This document shows, piece after piece, positions 43,776-52,984 of a stretch of 64,000 nt of DNA. The DNA lies in assembly GCA_963676655.2 (NCBI GenBank), contig CAXXKX010000004.1:964060-1028059 (forward strand). The letters are read 5' to 3'. Source of the DNA: G963676655 sp963676655. Lineage in GTDB: Bacteria; Verrucomicrobiota; Lentisphaeria; Victivallales; Victivallaceae. Position 1 is the stretch's first letter, and every line of letters begins with the position of its first letter. The notes under the pieces are model-generated. The model was not told the origin of the DNA. It did no database searches and saw only the letters and a list, made by a program, of their open reading frames with translations. The position numbers and the translations under genes are program-made.

Positions 43776-44807
43776 TTGAAGCCGGAGAAAGTCAGTGCTT
43801 ATCAACAGGCTATATGCCGACGACTCGGATTTTTTAGAGACGAAATGAGATTGCGGCTGATTGCCACCCGTGACCTTTTCGCAATCCCGATTGTTACCGT
43901 GGACCCTCATATCCATTCTGATTACAGCGACGGCCTGGGAACGGTCGAAGACATCCTCGGCGTCGCGGAACAGATGGGGATCGACCTGATATATGTGACT
44001 GATCATTTTACAATCGACCAGAAAGCTGATACCGATAATCTTGGCGATAAAGTGTCCTGGGGACAGGAACCGGCTATGGGCCATCACATTGGCGTACTCG
44101 AAAATGACTTTCCGCTGCAATTGCGCGAATCCGAGACAGTGGTTGAGAACCTGGCATTGGCTCAGGAACTGGGTGTTTTCGCCTGGGTTCCGCATCCGAC
44201 CGGCTGGTATCCCGGTGTGCATTATGAAGACGAGCGTATCGAGGAAATGTATAAAATCCCGTATGATTTTGCCATGGAGGTGATCAACGGAGCTAATAAG
44301 CTTACTACGCGTTTCGATAATTTCATTACTGAATATGTCCGGCTCTGGGACCGGCTGCTGATGAATGGAATTAAAATAACACCGATCGGCGGCAGCGACG
44401 CGCATACTCCGGATGAAGTGGGTATTGCCTGGACTGGGGCGTATATTGACCGGCCCGAATCTGGAATAGTTTTAAAATGCTTTAATGCCGGTCGTTGTTT
44501 TGCTTCACAGGCGCCGTGTATTGCGCTGTGGGTTAACGATGAGGTTAATGTCGGTGATGAAATGTCGCGACCGGAAGGCGATTCGATCAAAGTTAAAGTT
44601 CGCGCGGCGGATTCCGCCGGGTTGGCTACGGTCTATATTGTGGCTGATGGACACCGCATTGTCAGGTTCCGGGCCAAAGGGGAAAAAGTGGTGGAGGCCG
44701 AATGTGACGTTAAACTTTCGGATGTAACCCGGTATGTCCGGGCCGAGGTGGTTTCGTCTGACAAGCTCAGGGCCTATACCGCTCCAATATATATCAAGCA
44801 GGGGTGA
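43776..44807 (+). CDS. PHP-domain metal-dependent phosphoesterase-like protein
   Basis: The 343-residue protein has the PHP motifs 'DPHIHSDYSDG' (two His, two Asp), 'TDHF', 'WVPHPTGWYP' and 'GGSDAHTPDEVG', enough for a trinuclear metal site. The C-terminal ~80 residues form a beta domain ('DSIKVKVRAAD') often found after PHP. The start is TTG 43776, with GGAGG 9 nt before it and the previous stop codon 2 nt before it; a longer upstream frame overlaps the acetyltransferase gene and lacks a ribosome-binding site. Likely a phosphoesterase acting in the same amino-sugar pathway; substrate unknown. Confidence 0.75.
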   Translation: MKPEKVSAYQQAICRRLGFFRDEMRLRLIATRDLFAIPIVTVDPHIHSDYSDGLGTVEDILGVAEQMGIDLIYVTDHFTIDQKADTDNLGDKVSWGQEPAMGHHIGVLENDFPLQLRESETVVENLALAQELGVFAWVPHPTGWYPGVHYEDERIEEMYKIPYDFAMEVINGANKLTTRFDNFITEYVRLWDRLLMNGIKITPIGGSDAHTPDEVGIAWTGAYIDRPESGIVLKCFNAGRCFASQAPCIALWVNDEVNVGDEMSRPEGDSIKVKVRAADSAGLATVYIVADGHRIVRFRAKGEKVVEAECDVKLSDVTRYVRAEVVSSDKLRAYTAPIYIKQG

Positions 44808-46345
44808 TGCACGATCAAAAGATAATAAACTTCATTTCCCGGCTCAGAAAACGTTTGAACCGGCTTGCTGTGCTGTGGCTGCTGCCGTTTGCCGTTCTGG
44901 AAATGAATGTTTTTGCGACTGTTGCGGCCTTTTTCTGGCTGCTTGACGGTTTGCGTGCGCCTTGGTTGATTGTCATTTACTCCATCGTCTCCTCTCTGTT
45001 GTTGACTTTATTTATCTGGTTGTTCAGGAGAAGTTCACAGCATGCCGCCGCGGTTTTTGGGGACCGCTTTTTTTCCCTGAAGGATGCTTTGGTATCCGAA
45101 CTTGAATTTTCCGGGGATGACGCGTTTCATCGTTTGCGCCGTGAACAGACTGTTGATCGCTGTTCCGTGCTTGATGTGAGAAATGTCAAACTCAGACCGT
45201 CGAAAGCGGTATGGCTGTTGGCGCTTCTGCTGTCAGTGGGCAATATCTGGCTTTTTTCATTGGACGACGCGCCGTATATCAAACAACGCAGGATTCAGGA
45301 AAAGTTGACCGAAGACCGCTCGAATGCGGCCAATAAGATTCTAAAAAAAGAGCTGGAAAAAATCACGGAAACTCTGACGAAAGAGCAGAAGCAGGAGTTG
45401 GAAAAAGCCGGGATAAAAAAGGCATTGGAAAAACTCAAGGCCCGGAAGGAATTGAAAAAATCGCTTTTGCAATATGCCGAACTTGAAAAACGCTTGCAAA
45501 AACTCCGGGATCAGATGAAACCGGATGCTCAACTCGAAAAATTATTGAAACAGCTTGCGCGTGAAATGAAACGCTCGCCGGATCTTCAAAAACTTGGGAA
45601 AATGCTGGCAAGCGGCAAAAATTCCGAGAGCGCGGCTGAGCTGCGAAAAATGAAACTGGGAAAAAGTTCAATCAATGACGCGAAAAGCAAATTGAAGAAA
45701 TTGCAGGAATTGTCCAAAGCGGCAAAGCGGATGCCAGACAGTGATTCAACCTTATCAAAAAAACTTCAGGAGATGTCCAAATCGCTTTCAGAACTTGAAA
45801 AAGAGTTGTCTGAATCTAAATCAAATGATGCGTCACAATGTAAATCTTGTCAGCAAGTTGATGATAAACTTGATGACCTGTCGCAGATGATGCAGCAGCA
45901 GTCAGCACTGGACAAGTTTTCCCAGAAATTGGCCGAAATGCGCCAGGCTGCGGCAGCCGCGCAATCAGCAATGCTCGGTAAGACCCCCGGCAAAGGTTTG
46001 GGTGACGGGGAAGGAAAGGGACAAGGCAAGGGAAGCTCTAAAGGGGTTGGCAAAGGCGGCGGCAAAAAAGGTGAAGGAGCCGGGACGGCCACTGCTGGTA
46101 ATATGGACCGTAAAGAGAAATCCGGGGGAAGCGGCAAATACACCCGTTTGACCGGACGTAAAGGCGCTGGTCCAGGGGCGTCAAAAACTATTGATGCGAA
46201 AACCGGTCAGGGAGAAATGCGTCGCGGAGTCAACGGTTCTGATCGCGCCTTCAAATATCAATTGGAAGAATTCTTTATTCGGGACGACGTCCCCGCTGAC
46301 ATGAAAAAAGGCGTAAAACAATACTTTTCTGATCTGCACAAATAA
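44807..46345 (+). CDS. Membrane protein with long coiled coil and Gly/Lys-rich tail (DUF4175-like)
   Basis: The 512-residue protein has two hydrophobic segments at ~20-70, a third at ~130-150, then ~230 residues of Lys/Leu/Glu-rich coiled coil. A low-complexity stretch ('GKGLGDGEGKGQGKG') and a compact end ('QLEEFFIRDDVPADMKKGV', 'YFSDLHK') follow. This layout and the end motif resemble DUF4175/BatA-associated proteins of PVC and Bacteroidetes, which lie near MoxR-von Willebrand gene sets; none is present here. ATG 44807 overlaps the PHP stop by one base (TGATG). Role unknown. Confidence 0.6.
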   Translation: MHDQKIINFISRLRKRLNRLAVLWLLPFAVLEMNVFATVAAFFWLLDGLRAPWLIVIYSIVSSLLLTLFIWLFRRSSQHAAAVFGDRFFSLKDALVSELEFSGDDAFHRLRREQTVDRCSVLDVRNVKLRPSKAVWLLALLLSVGNIWLFSLDDAPYIKQRRIQEKLTEDRSNAANKILKKELEKITETLTKEQKQELEKAGIKKALEKLKARKELKKSLLQYAELEKRLQKLRDQMKPDAQLEKLLKQLAREMKRSPDLQKLGKMLASGKNSESAAELRKMKLGKSSINDAKSKLKKLQELSKAAKRMPDSDSTLSKKLQEMSKSLSELEKELSESKSNDASQCKSCQQVDDKLDDLSQMMQQQSALDKFSQKLAEMRQAAAAAQSAMLGKTPGKGLGDGEGKGQGKGSSKGVGKGGGKKGEGAGTATAGNMDRKEKSGGSGKYTRLTGRKGAGPGASKTIDAKTGQGEMRRGVNGSDRAFKYQLEEFFIRDDVPADMKKGVKQYFSDLHK

Positions 46346-46668
46346 TCAACAGTGTATTAATTATATGAAAGTCTTTAATTATTATTTTAATTACCAGGTA
46401 GTTTGTTTTTACGCTCGTTAAAAACGGTATTATGTTAAGTTTTTATATATGGTTACGTGTTGTTTTGCAGGGCTGGTGAATTCCATGTAAGTGTAAAATA
46501 TAAGCTCTTGTTTCCGTCATTTTATGCTTGTTTATCAATTATAATCAAACCTGAATATTTCATTGTCTGTTTCAGGTTGAAATGTTTTGGTTTCAGTGCT
46601 ATTTTACGAGCGGAATTATTGATAACAGGGAGAACGGTATATGGAATACGTTAGAGGACTTGTGAATA
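46346..46668. other. Intergenic region with AT-rich dyad element
   Basis: This 323-bp gap holds the repeat at 46389-46433 shortly after the upstream stop. The rest is AT-rich and must include the promoter of the zinc-ribbon gene at 46669. I see no clear -35/-10 pair and no coding frame. GAGGACTT at 46651 may be the downstream ribosome-binding site. Confidence 0.4.
46389..46433. repeat. AT-rich dyad element, copy 4
   Basis: AATTACCAGGTAG plus a T-run, then TTAAAAACGGTATTAT. It lies 43 nt past the stop of the coiled-coil membrane protein. Unlike copies 1-3 the adjoining gene is on the plus strand, so orientation relative to the gene is reversed, which is allowed for a near-symmetric element. 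Confidence 0.45.
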
Positions 46669-48264
46669 ATGATTAGATTCAGATGTCCGAAATGCAGTCA
46701 GAAATTTAGTGTTCCCGAGCAATTTATCGGGCAGGCGCTGGTCTGCCAGTCTTGCGGTGCGAATATCCCGGTTCCGGAACGTTCCACCATTCCCGACCGC
46801 GCTCCGGATCAACCTCAGGCTGTTCCTCAACAAGTGAGCTTTGTTTCGCTTGAAAAAGCGGATGTTTCGGCTCCGGTATATGAAGGAAGTAATCTGAGTC
46901 AGACGGTTGACTCTGAACCTGAAGTACAATTGACCGTGCCGGAACCGGTTGTTGATGAAACTCCCGCAGCCAATTTTATCCCGCCGGTTGCAGCACCCGC
47001 ACCAAAATTACAAACCGTTTCCGCCGCCCCTCAAAAAAATTTTGAACCGGTAAGAAATGTTCAGCCGGTTTCTTCGCAGAATCAGCCAGCTATAAAACCT
47101 GTTCCAGCGCTTATCAAACCTTCTTTGACTAAAGGCCCGACCATCAATAAAGTTCCGACTATTGCAAAGCCTTCAATGGATATGGCTCCGGAAGCCGGTC
47201 AGGATGCGGCTAACGCCAGGCCAACCATCAATCGGGCGCCCGCGATCAATCAGGCTCCGGCGATTAATAGAGCGCCGGCAGTTAACAGAGCTCCGGCTGT
47301 GGGTCAGGCCCCGGCTATAAATAATGCTCCGGTCAATAATACTCCGGTTAATGTTCCGGCAGTTAAAAAGCCGGTTCAACTGGCCGCTCTTGGAACAAGA
47401 CCAGCTCCTGGATTTACGCCTAGAAAAACCGGGACAGAAACATCTCACAGTGCAAATGAGCCGGCCAGAATGCCGCCACCGTTGCCGCCGCCGGCGCAAG
47501 TTTATGGGAATTGTCCAAAATGCAATGCCGGAATCATGATTCCGGACGCGGCGATGTGTGTTGAATGCGGCCATAATTTCAAGCTTGGAGTGAATGTTCG
47601 TTCTGTGGCGAAAGCCAGAAAAACCGGCAGATTCGGTTTGGCGGTATTGGTAGCTTGTCTTGCCGCATTGGCTGCGGGTGGTTTATGGGTTGGGATAGTG
47701 GCGCTTACCGGCTATGAATTCGGATGGTTCGCAACTCTGATCGGGGCGATAACCGGTGGTGCGGTTTGTCTTGTCGTGCCGGAGGAGAGAAGTCCGAGAG
47801 TAGGTGTTTTGGCTATGGGCGTGGCCTTATGCGGTTTGTTCTTAGGAAAAGTTTTTGTTGCCCAGTACCTCTACAGTGAAACTAATCTTGAAAAGGAACT
47901 CAGGAAAGAAATAAAGAAAGAAATAATTTCTGATAAAGATGCTGCGGGGTATGTAATTACTATCATGGCAAACGAAAAAAAAATATCCTCCGAGCTGGCG
48001 GAAGCTTTTGATGCAGGTGGGGAACCGCCGGCAAAATTAAAAGAAGATCTTGAATTTCTGAAAAAGAAAGTTGCCGACCAGGTGCGCGGAATGACCAAAA
48101 AAGAGCGTATTGAACTGGCAGTAAAGTCCCAATCGATGTTTATAGGCGACATGCCGTTCTTTGTCAAGGTAATTTCCGTGTTCGGTATCTTTGACCTTAT
48201 ATGGATAATTTTCGCTCTTTTGGCGGCATATCGTTTGGGCTCAGGGGAAATCTCAAACTCCTGA
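46669..48264 (+). CDS. Zinc-ribbon protein with Ala-Pro-Asn repeats and membrane helices
   Basis: The 531-residue protein begins with an MJ0042-type zinc ribbon (Cys6, 9, 26, 29). A long proline-rich linker ends in imperfect 'APAIN/APAVN' repeats (~185-225). A second zinc ribbon lies at ~280-302 (CPKC...CVEC). About three membrane helices lie at ~320-410, then a charged helical part, and a last membrane helix near the C-terminus (~500-525). Its first 40 residues are nearly identical to those of the next gene product. Function unknown; together with the rhomboid gene downstream it forms a membrane-protein group. Confidence 0.65.
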   Translation: MIRFRCPKCSQKFSVPEQFIGQALVCQSCGANIPVPERSTIPDRAPDQPQAVPQQVSFVSLEKADVSAPVYEGSNLSQTVDSEPEVQLTVPEPVVDETPAANFIPPVAAPAPKLQTVSAAPQKNFEPVRNVQPVSSQNQPAIKPVPALIKPSLTKGPTINKVPTIAKPSMDMAPEAGQDAANARPTINRAPAINQAPAINRAPAVNRAPAVGQAPAINNAPVNNTPVNVPAVKKPVQLAALGTRPAPGFTPRKTGTETSHSANEPARMPPPLPPPAQVYGNCPKCNAGIMIPDAAMCVECGHNFKLGVNVRSVAKARKTGRFGLAVLVACLAALAAGGLWVGIVALTGYEFGWFATLIGAITGGAVCLVVPEERSPRVGVLAMGVALCGLFLGKVFVAQYLYSETNLEKELRKEIKKEIISDKDAAGYVITIMANEKKISSELAEAFDAGGEPPAKLKEDLEFLKKKVADQVRGMTKKERIELAVKSQSMFIGDMPFFVKVISVFGIFDLIWIIFALLAAYRLGSGEISNS

Positions 48265-48374
48265 AACTGAATTCTAACTACGGGCGTTTGTATATTGGGG
48301 CTATTCATGCTATTATACCAAGAGGTGTGTATGCGGTTCCGGCCGCTTGTGAATTGAGAAATAAGGCTTGAAAT

Positions 48375-50684
48375 ATGATAAGATTCAGATGTCCTCAATG
48401 TGGACAGAAATTCAGTGTTCCGGAGAAATTCATTGGTCAGGCGCTGGTATGTCAGGCGTGTGAGACAAATATTCCGGTGCCGGAGCAATCAACTATCGCG
48501 GAGCGTGCGTCCAATCAGAACCCGCCGTCTTTACCGCAATCCGTTAAATTTGTGTCGCTGGGTGAAGCGGGAGCGGAACAAGCAGGTTCGCAGCCAGATA
48601 TCCCGGTGACGACTCAACCGCCTGTCACTTCCGCATCTCCGGCTCCTGCAGTATTAAATGAACAGCCGTCTTCTCCGGCCCCGGTCAATGTCCAGGGAAC
48701 GACTTTTTCCCGGATGCCCCCGGCCGGCAGCATTCCGGTTTCTCGGACGAAACCGCCAGCTCCCACTCTGAAAAAGCCAACCTTGACTGCCAATAAAGCT
48801 CCGTCAGTAAGTCAGGCCCCGGCGATCAACCGGGCTCCAGCAGTAAATGCGGCCCCGGCAATAAATAAGGTTCCGTCAATCAGTCCCGCTCCGGCGATCA
48901 ACCGGGCTCCAGCAGTAAATGCGGCCCCGGTAATAAATAAAGCTCCAGCCATAGCGCAGTCCCAACCCCCTAAGATGTCTACTCCGCGTCCTCAGGTTTC
49001 CGCTGCGTCGCAAACACCGGCAGGTAATCCGAATGAGTGTACCAATCATCCTGGAGTGACCGCGGTTGAAAAGTGTAAATATTGCGGTAACGCAATTTGC
49101 TGGGAATGCAAAAATGAGTTGAACGGCTGCTGCAGTGAGCCGTGTATGCATGCCGCAGTTATCAAGGCGCAGGAGGCCGCCTTCAAAAGTGAAAGAAAGC
49201 AGTATGCGGTTGGAGAGGTTGCGACAAAATTTATTAAATACGGCGTGAAGCTGATAATTATTGTGGTAACCCTGATGATCTGTTGGTGGGTCTGGTTTGA
49301 ATTTTTTGATCCGGGCGGAAAGATCGCCTGGAAATGGGAAAAATCTTTCAGTGTAGATAATTTCCATTTCCTGACTTATGATAAGACTAAAATCAATTGT
49401 ATTGCCGGCGACAAGTTCCGTTCTTTCGACACCCAAACCGGGAAAATACTGACGGAACGGTCCGAAAAGAAGCTTGAGGATTGCCAGGCGCTATTGAACC
49501 ATAGTGGCAGTCGATATATTTTTCGTTCCGGTTCATGTGTTCAGGTTATTGACGGTGAGGGCACGGTTGTCTGGCGTAAAGAGTTCGCCGATCCTGTATA
49601 TATGTCGTCAGCCAGTGAAGACGCCGTGATCATTGAGACAATAAAAACGATCAAAGCAAAAAAATGGCGGGATCCGCCGACGTATATCAAAACTTTATAC
49701 GCTTTTGACGCCAAAGACGGTAAAGAATTATGGTCGAAAACACTGGATAAGAATGAATATATGTCCAGCATTACTGTCGGCAAGGACTATTATGCTTACA
49801 TCAGCGGCGGATATATTTATGGAGTCTCTAAGGACAAGCAGCCGAAAACATATCTGAACCTGGTAAAACTGAAGGACAATAAACTTCATTGGCGCACTGA
49901 GGTCAAAAATTATTTCTCTCAATTGGTTATTATTGACGGGATGATCTTGATCAAAAAGAAGGATAAGCTGCATGCTGTTAACATTGCCGAGGGCAAAGAG
50001 ATTTGGAGTATTCCGGTTAAGGGTCTCAACTGGGGGCGCGACCTGAAAAAGCAGGACGGCATGCTGTTTTTCTCCTCGGGCGAGGTCTTTACCGTTGTGG
50101 ACGCGAAGCATGGCCAGATTTTGTGGTCTGAAAAGGTGCCGGAGGATTCTTCCACGATGCGCTTTTCCTACGGTGACGGCAGAATATACTTTTTCGGGAC
50201 CAAAAAGATCAAGCTGCCGGAGTCTGAGGTCAAACAACGGAAACTGCCAAAGGCTTATGAGGATCTGCAGAAAGATAACCCGATATTGAAGCAGTTTACC
50301 GAAGGCGAAGCCATGAAATATAAATTTGAAACCATCATTACTTGTGTCAACGCCTGGACCGGTCAAAAACTGTGGGTATGCGGGAATGTATATGGAAATT
50401 TGTTTTTGGGTAATAATCGCGCGGTGCTGATTCGCGATACCGCTAAAACCGGATTGCTGGGCATGGTTTCAAACAAAGGCGATACTGTAGTTGAGCAGCT
50501 TGATCTGTCTGACGGCGACCGGATGTTTCTGCGTTCCGACCCGATCGGCATAAAATCCCCGATCATTGTTGCCGGGGATAAGCTGATCGGAATGATCAGT
50601 GATCGCGGCGCTACTCCCGGGATGGCATCATTGAAGTCGAGAAATGTAACCTATCTGGGGATTGCAGCTTTCAATCTTAATTAA
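48375..50684 (+). CDS. Zinc-ribbon, B-box-like membrane protein with PQQ-type beta propeller
   Basis: The 769-residue protein has an N-terminal zinc ribbon (Cys6, 9, 26, 29) paralogous to the previous protein and a Pro/Ala-rich linker with 'APAIN' repeats. A B-box-like zinc finger lies at ~218-262 ('CTNHPGV', 'CKYCGNAICWEC'). One membrane helix lies at ~285-312. A C-terminal region (~315-765) of repeated strands ('ALYAFDAKDGKELWSK', 'AVNIAEGKEIWSIP', 'VVDAKHGQILWSEKVP') is typical of PQQ-like eight-bladed propellers. The zinc domains would be cytoplasmic and the propeller periplasmic, as in envelope sensors. The stop is 3 nt before the next gene. Confidence 0.75.
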   Translation: MIRFRCPQCGQKFSVPEKFIGQALVCQACETNIPVPEQSTIAERASNQNPPSLPQSVKFVSLGEAGAEQAGSQPDIPVTTQPPVTSASPAPAVLNEQPSSPAPVNVQGTTFSRMPPAGSIPVSRTKPPAPTLKKPTLTANKAPSVSQAPAINRAPAVNAAPAINKVPSISPAPAINRAPAVNAAPVINKAPAIAQSQPPKMSTPRPQVSAASQTPAGNPNECTNHPGVTAVEKCKYCGNAICWECKNELNGCCSEPCMHAAVIKAQEAAFKSERKQYAVGEVATKFIKYGVKLIIIVVTLMICWWVWFEFFDPGGKIAWKWEKSFSVDNFHFLTYDKTKINCIAGDKFRSFDTQTGKILTERSEKKLEDCQALLNHSGSRYIFRSGSCVQVIDGEGTVVWRKEFADPVYMSSASEDAVIIETIKTIKAKKWRDPPTYIKTLYAFDAKDGKELWSKTLDKNEYMSSITVGKDYYAYISGGYIYGVSKDKQPKTYLNLVKLKDNKLHWRTEVKNYFSQLVIIDGMILIKKKDKLHAVNIAEGKEIWSIPVKGLNWGRDLKKQDGMLFFSSGEVFTVVDAKHGQILWSEKVPEDSSTMRFSYGDGRIYFFGTKKIKLPESEVKQRKLPKAYEDLQKDNPILKQFTEGEAMKYKFETIITCVNAWTGQKLWVCGNVYGNLFLGNNRAVLIRDTAKTGLLGMVSNKGDTVVEQLDLSDGDRMFLRSDPIGIKSPIIVAGDKLIGMISDRGATPGMASLKSRNVTYLGIAAFNLN
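48819..48941 (+). repeat. 72-nt tandem repeat coding for Ala-Pro-Asn units
   Basis: A ~51-nt sequence starting CCGGCGATCAACCGGGCTCC occurs at 48819 and again at 48891, with one or two changes. In frame it repeats 'APAINRAPAVNAAP'. Recent tandem duplication in the linker; the previous gene has a related but more diverged tract. Confidence 0.7.
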
Positions 50685-50687
50685 CAT

Positions 50688-51791
50688 ATGAATACCCAAC
50701 AGGAACTGACAGCCTTACACCAGGTTGAACAAATCATGGAGCAACTGGCCCCGGGGCCGGTTATGACCTGTTGTAAGCATCCCGAGCAGCCCGCGGTTGT
50801 TTCCTGCGTTGAATGCGGCAAAGGAATCTGTCAGCAATGCCTCAACGAGCTTCCGGATTCCTACCGGTTTCTTTGCGCCTTGTGTGTGGTCAGGAATATC
50901 CGGAAAAAAGTGGTTTTCACCGGATTGAAAAGCCTGAAATCACCGGTGTTGTGGGTCTGTCTTTGCGTTTTTATTTCAGCCGTCGCCTATGCTATGGGGG
51001 TTGGTAATCCCCGTTTATCGACATTGATGAAACGGGATCGGAAATGGAGCTGGTACAGTCAGGATGTCGGCAAGTTGTATTTAGCCAAAGCCAGTCGCGA
51101 GAATCAGCGCGCCGCCGCCCTGCGTGAGCTGGATAAACCCGAAGCAGCCGTGGTTTGGACGCGACGGGCCTGTCATTCGTTCCAACAGGTAGCGGATTAC
51201 TGGAGCAGCACTCCGGTACACGGTTATCTTCTGGCGGCGGTCGCACATCAGTATTACTGGGCGGGGGAATACAAGAAAGCCCTACAGATACTCAAGCCGC
51301 TTAAATTTAAATATGGCGATCCGGCGGCAGTCGGACTCAATTACATGCTTGGGCTGGTTTATGAAAAGCTCGGTGAAAAAAAGTTGGCAAAAGCCAAATT
51401 TTCCGAAGCGATTGAAGAACAGAACTCTTCTTATATGAAGCGGCTTGATAATTTTATCAATGACATGACCGGCAACCGGCGCGAAGCCGCGAAGATTTGT
51501 ATGGTCCGTGAATTGTGCGGACTTCTCATCAGCATGGAGGCTTTGAATATAAAAAGAGTTGAGTACGGGATCGAAGACCCGGACGGTGCTCCTCTTTACA
51601 ATCAGAAGACCATGATTCCCAAGCTGAAAGATCTTGCAAAAGCACTAAAAAAGGCCCAGCCTCCTCAGGAAAAAGACGAACCTTTGAAGATAGAAAAGAT
51701 GGAGAGAAAAGAAAGACCTGGTAAAAGACGCGGTAATAAATCCGGTGATGAAGACGGATTAAAAATAGAATTTTTCAATCAGGATAAATAA
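50688..51791 (+). CDS. B-box-type zinc finger membrane protein with TPR-like helices
   Basis: The 367-residue protein has a B-box-like zinc finger at ~25-67 ('CCKHPEQPAVVSCVECGKG', 'CQQCLNELP', 'CALC'), one membrane helix at ~85-105, a TPR-like helical region (~120-250, 'AGEYKKALQIL', 'YMLGLVYEKLGEKKLAKAKF') and a charged Lys/Glu/Arg-rich tail. In many bacteria such B-box fingers are fused to rhomboid proteases; here the rhomboid is encoded as a separate protein 4 nt downstream. Probable adaptor of the protease. Confidence 0.7.
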   Translation: MNTQQELTALHQVEQIMEQLAPGPVMTCCKHPEQPAVVSCVECGKGICQQCLNELPDSYRFLCALCVVRNIRKKVVFTGLKSLKSPVLWVCLCVFISAVAYAMGVGNPRLSTLMKRDRKWSWYSQDVGKLYLAKASRENQRAAALRELDKPEAAVVWTRRACHSFQQVADYWSSTPVHGYLLAAVAHQYYWAGEYKKALQILKPLKFKYGDPAAVGLNYMLGLVYEKLGEKKLAKAKFSEAIEEQNSSYMKRLDNFINDMTGNRREAAKICMVRELCGLLISMEALNIKRVEYGIEDPDGAPLYNQKTMIPKLKDLAKALKKAQPPQEKDEPLKIEKMERKERPGKRRGNKSGDEDGLKIEFFNQDK

Positions 51792-51794
51792 ACG

Positions 51795-52979
51795 ATGTTC
51801 ATACCGTATAAAATTGAAGAGGATACTGAATATACCGGCAAACCGATCCTGGTATATACCTTGATGGTTATATGTATTGGCGTTCATGTTTATCTTTATA
51901 ATTATTCATCTGAGTTCTACCGTAATAATATTTTTTATGAGTATGGCAGTGTTCCGATTGACTTTCACTGGTGGAGCGGAATAACTTGTACGTTTTTGCA
52001 TGGCGGCTGGCTGCACCTGATTGGCAATATGTATTTCTTATGGATTTATGGAAGGAATTGTGAAAAGGCGTTGGGGTCATGTAAATTTTTTCTCCTCTAT
52101 TTCATCGGGGCATTAGCCAGTATCTGGGCTCATAAGATCTCGGTTAACAGTTTCTATGTGGATTCTCCGGCAATCGGAGCTTCCGGGGCAATCTCGGCCG
52201 TACTGGGGGCATTTCTGGTTTTATTTCCAAAGACCAAGGTGAAGTTGCTGGTTACGACCTTCGGCCGTCCATTGCCGGCATTTGCTCCAGCCGCCTTTGT
52301 TCTGGGATTCTGGTTTTTGATGCAAATTGTCTACAGCCTCCAGTTAGTCGGAGAAGTTGCACAGGTCGCGTTCTGGGCGCATATCGGCGGGTTTGCGGTT
52401 GGTGCGCTGATCGGCGGAATTTATTTATGGATGCATAACTATTCGCAAAAACGCCACGAACGGGCGAAGCGGAATATTCTCACCCAGGCATGGCGCGCGT
52501 TTGGCGCTGGCGAAGACCCGATTACATGGATGGAAGGTTTGCCGGAGGATGAATGGCACTTGCCGGAGCGGAAACGGGATTTGCAGACCAATCTGCTCGC
52601 CGGTATCTTTGAGAGAGAACCGGAAAAAGCCTTTGATCTGCTTCATGACACAATGATGCTGGCCGCTGACCAGCAGGATCACGGCCGGGCATTGTTTTGT
52701 TATTATTATCTGATCAACCATTTCAACGAATTTGGCTTGGATGCATACAGCCATCGCCTTGGTTTGTCAATGGCCGTGAAGCTGGATTGCGTTCAAATGA
52801 TGGCATATGCCTATCGTTATCTGATGACTTTTCAGGATGTTGAGAATTCGGACCGGTTGTTATGTGCAATCGCTAATTGTTTGAATCGGAATGGCTTGAC
52901 CCAGGAAGCGGCTTCAGTCGCCAATTGCTTGAGAAATTATTTCCCCGGCTCGCCCTACATCAAGAACTGCAATGTCTGA
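51795..52979 (+). CDS. Rhomboid-family intramembrane serine protease
   Basis: The 394-residue protein has six membrane helices in residues ~18-215. Motifs are 'LHGGWLHLIGNMYFLWIYG' (conserved His and Asn), catalytic Ser130 in 'IGASGAISA' and His196 in 'FWAHIGGF'. Both catalytic residues are present. Rhomboids cut single-pass membrane proteins within or near the membrane. The cytoplasmic tail (~220-394) is helical and TPR-like. Neighbouring single-pass proteins at 48375 and 50688 are possible substrates or partners, encoded in the same operon. Confidence 0.9.
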   Translation: MFIPYKIEEDTEYTGKPILVYTLMVICIGVHVYLYNYSSEFYRNNIFYEYGSVPIDFHWWSGITCTFLHGGWLHLIGNMYFLWIYGRNCEKALGSCKFFLLYFIGALASIWAHKISVNSFYVDSPAIGASGAISAVLGAFLVLFPKTKVKLLVTTFGRPLPAFAPAAFVLGFWFLMQIVYSLQLVGEVAQVAFWAHIGGFAVGALIGGIYLWMHNYSQKRHERAKRNILTQAWRAFGAGEDPITWMEGLPEDEWHLPERKRDLQTNLLAGIFEREPEKAFDLLHDTMMLAADQQDHGRALFCYYYLINHFNEFGLDAYSHRLGLSMAVKLDCVQMMAYAYRYLMTFQDVENSDRLLCAIANCLNRNGLTQEAASVANCLRNYFPGSPYIKNCNV

Positions 52980-52984
52980 TTTTT

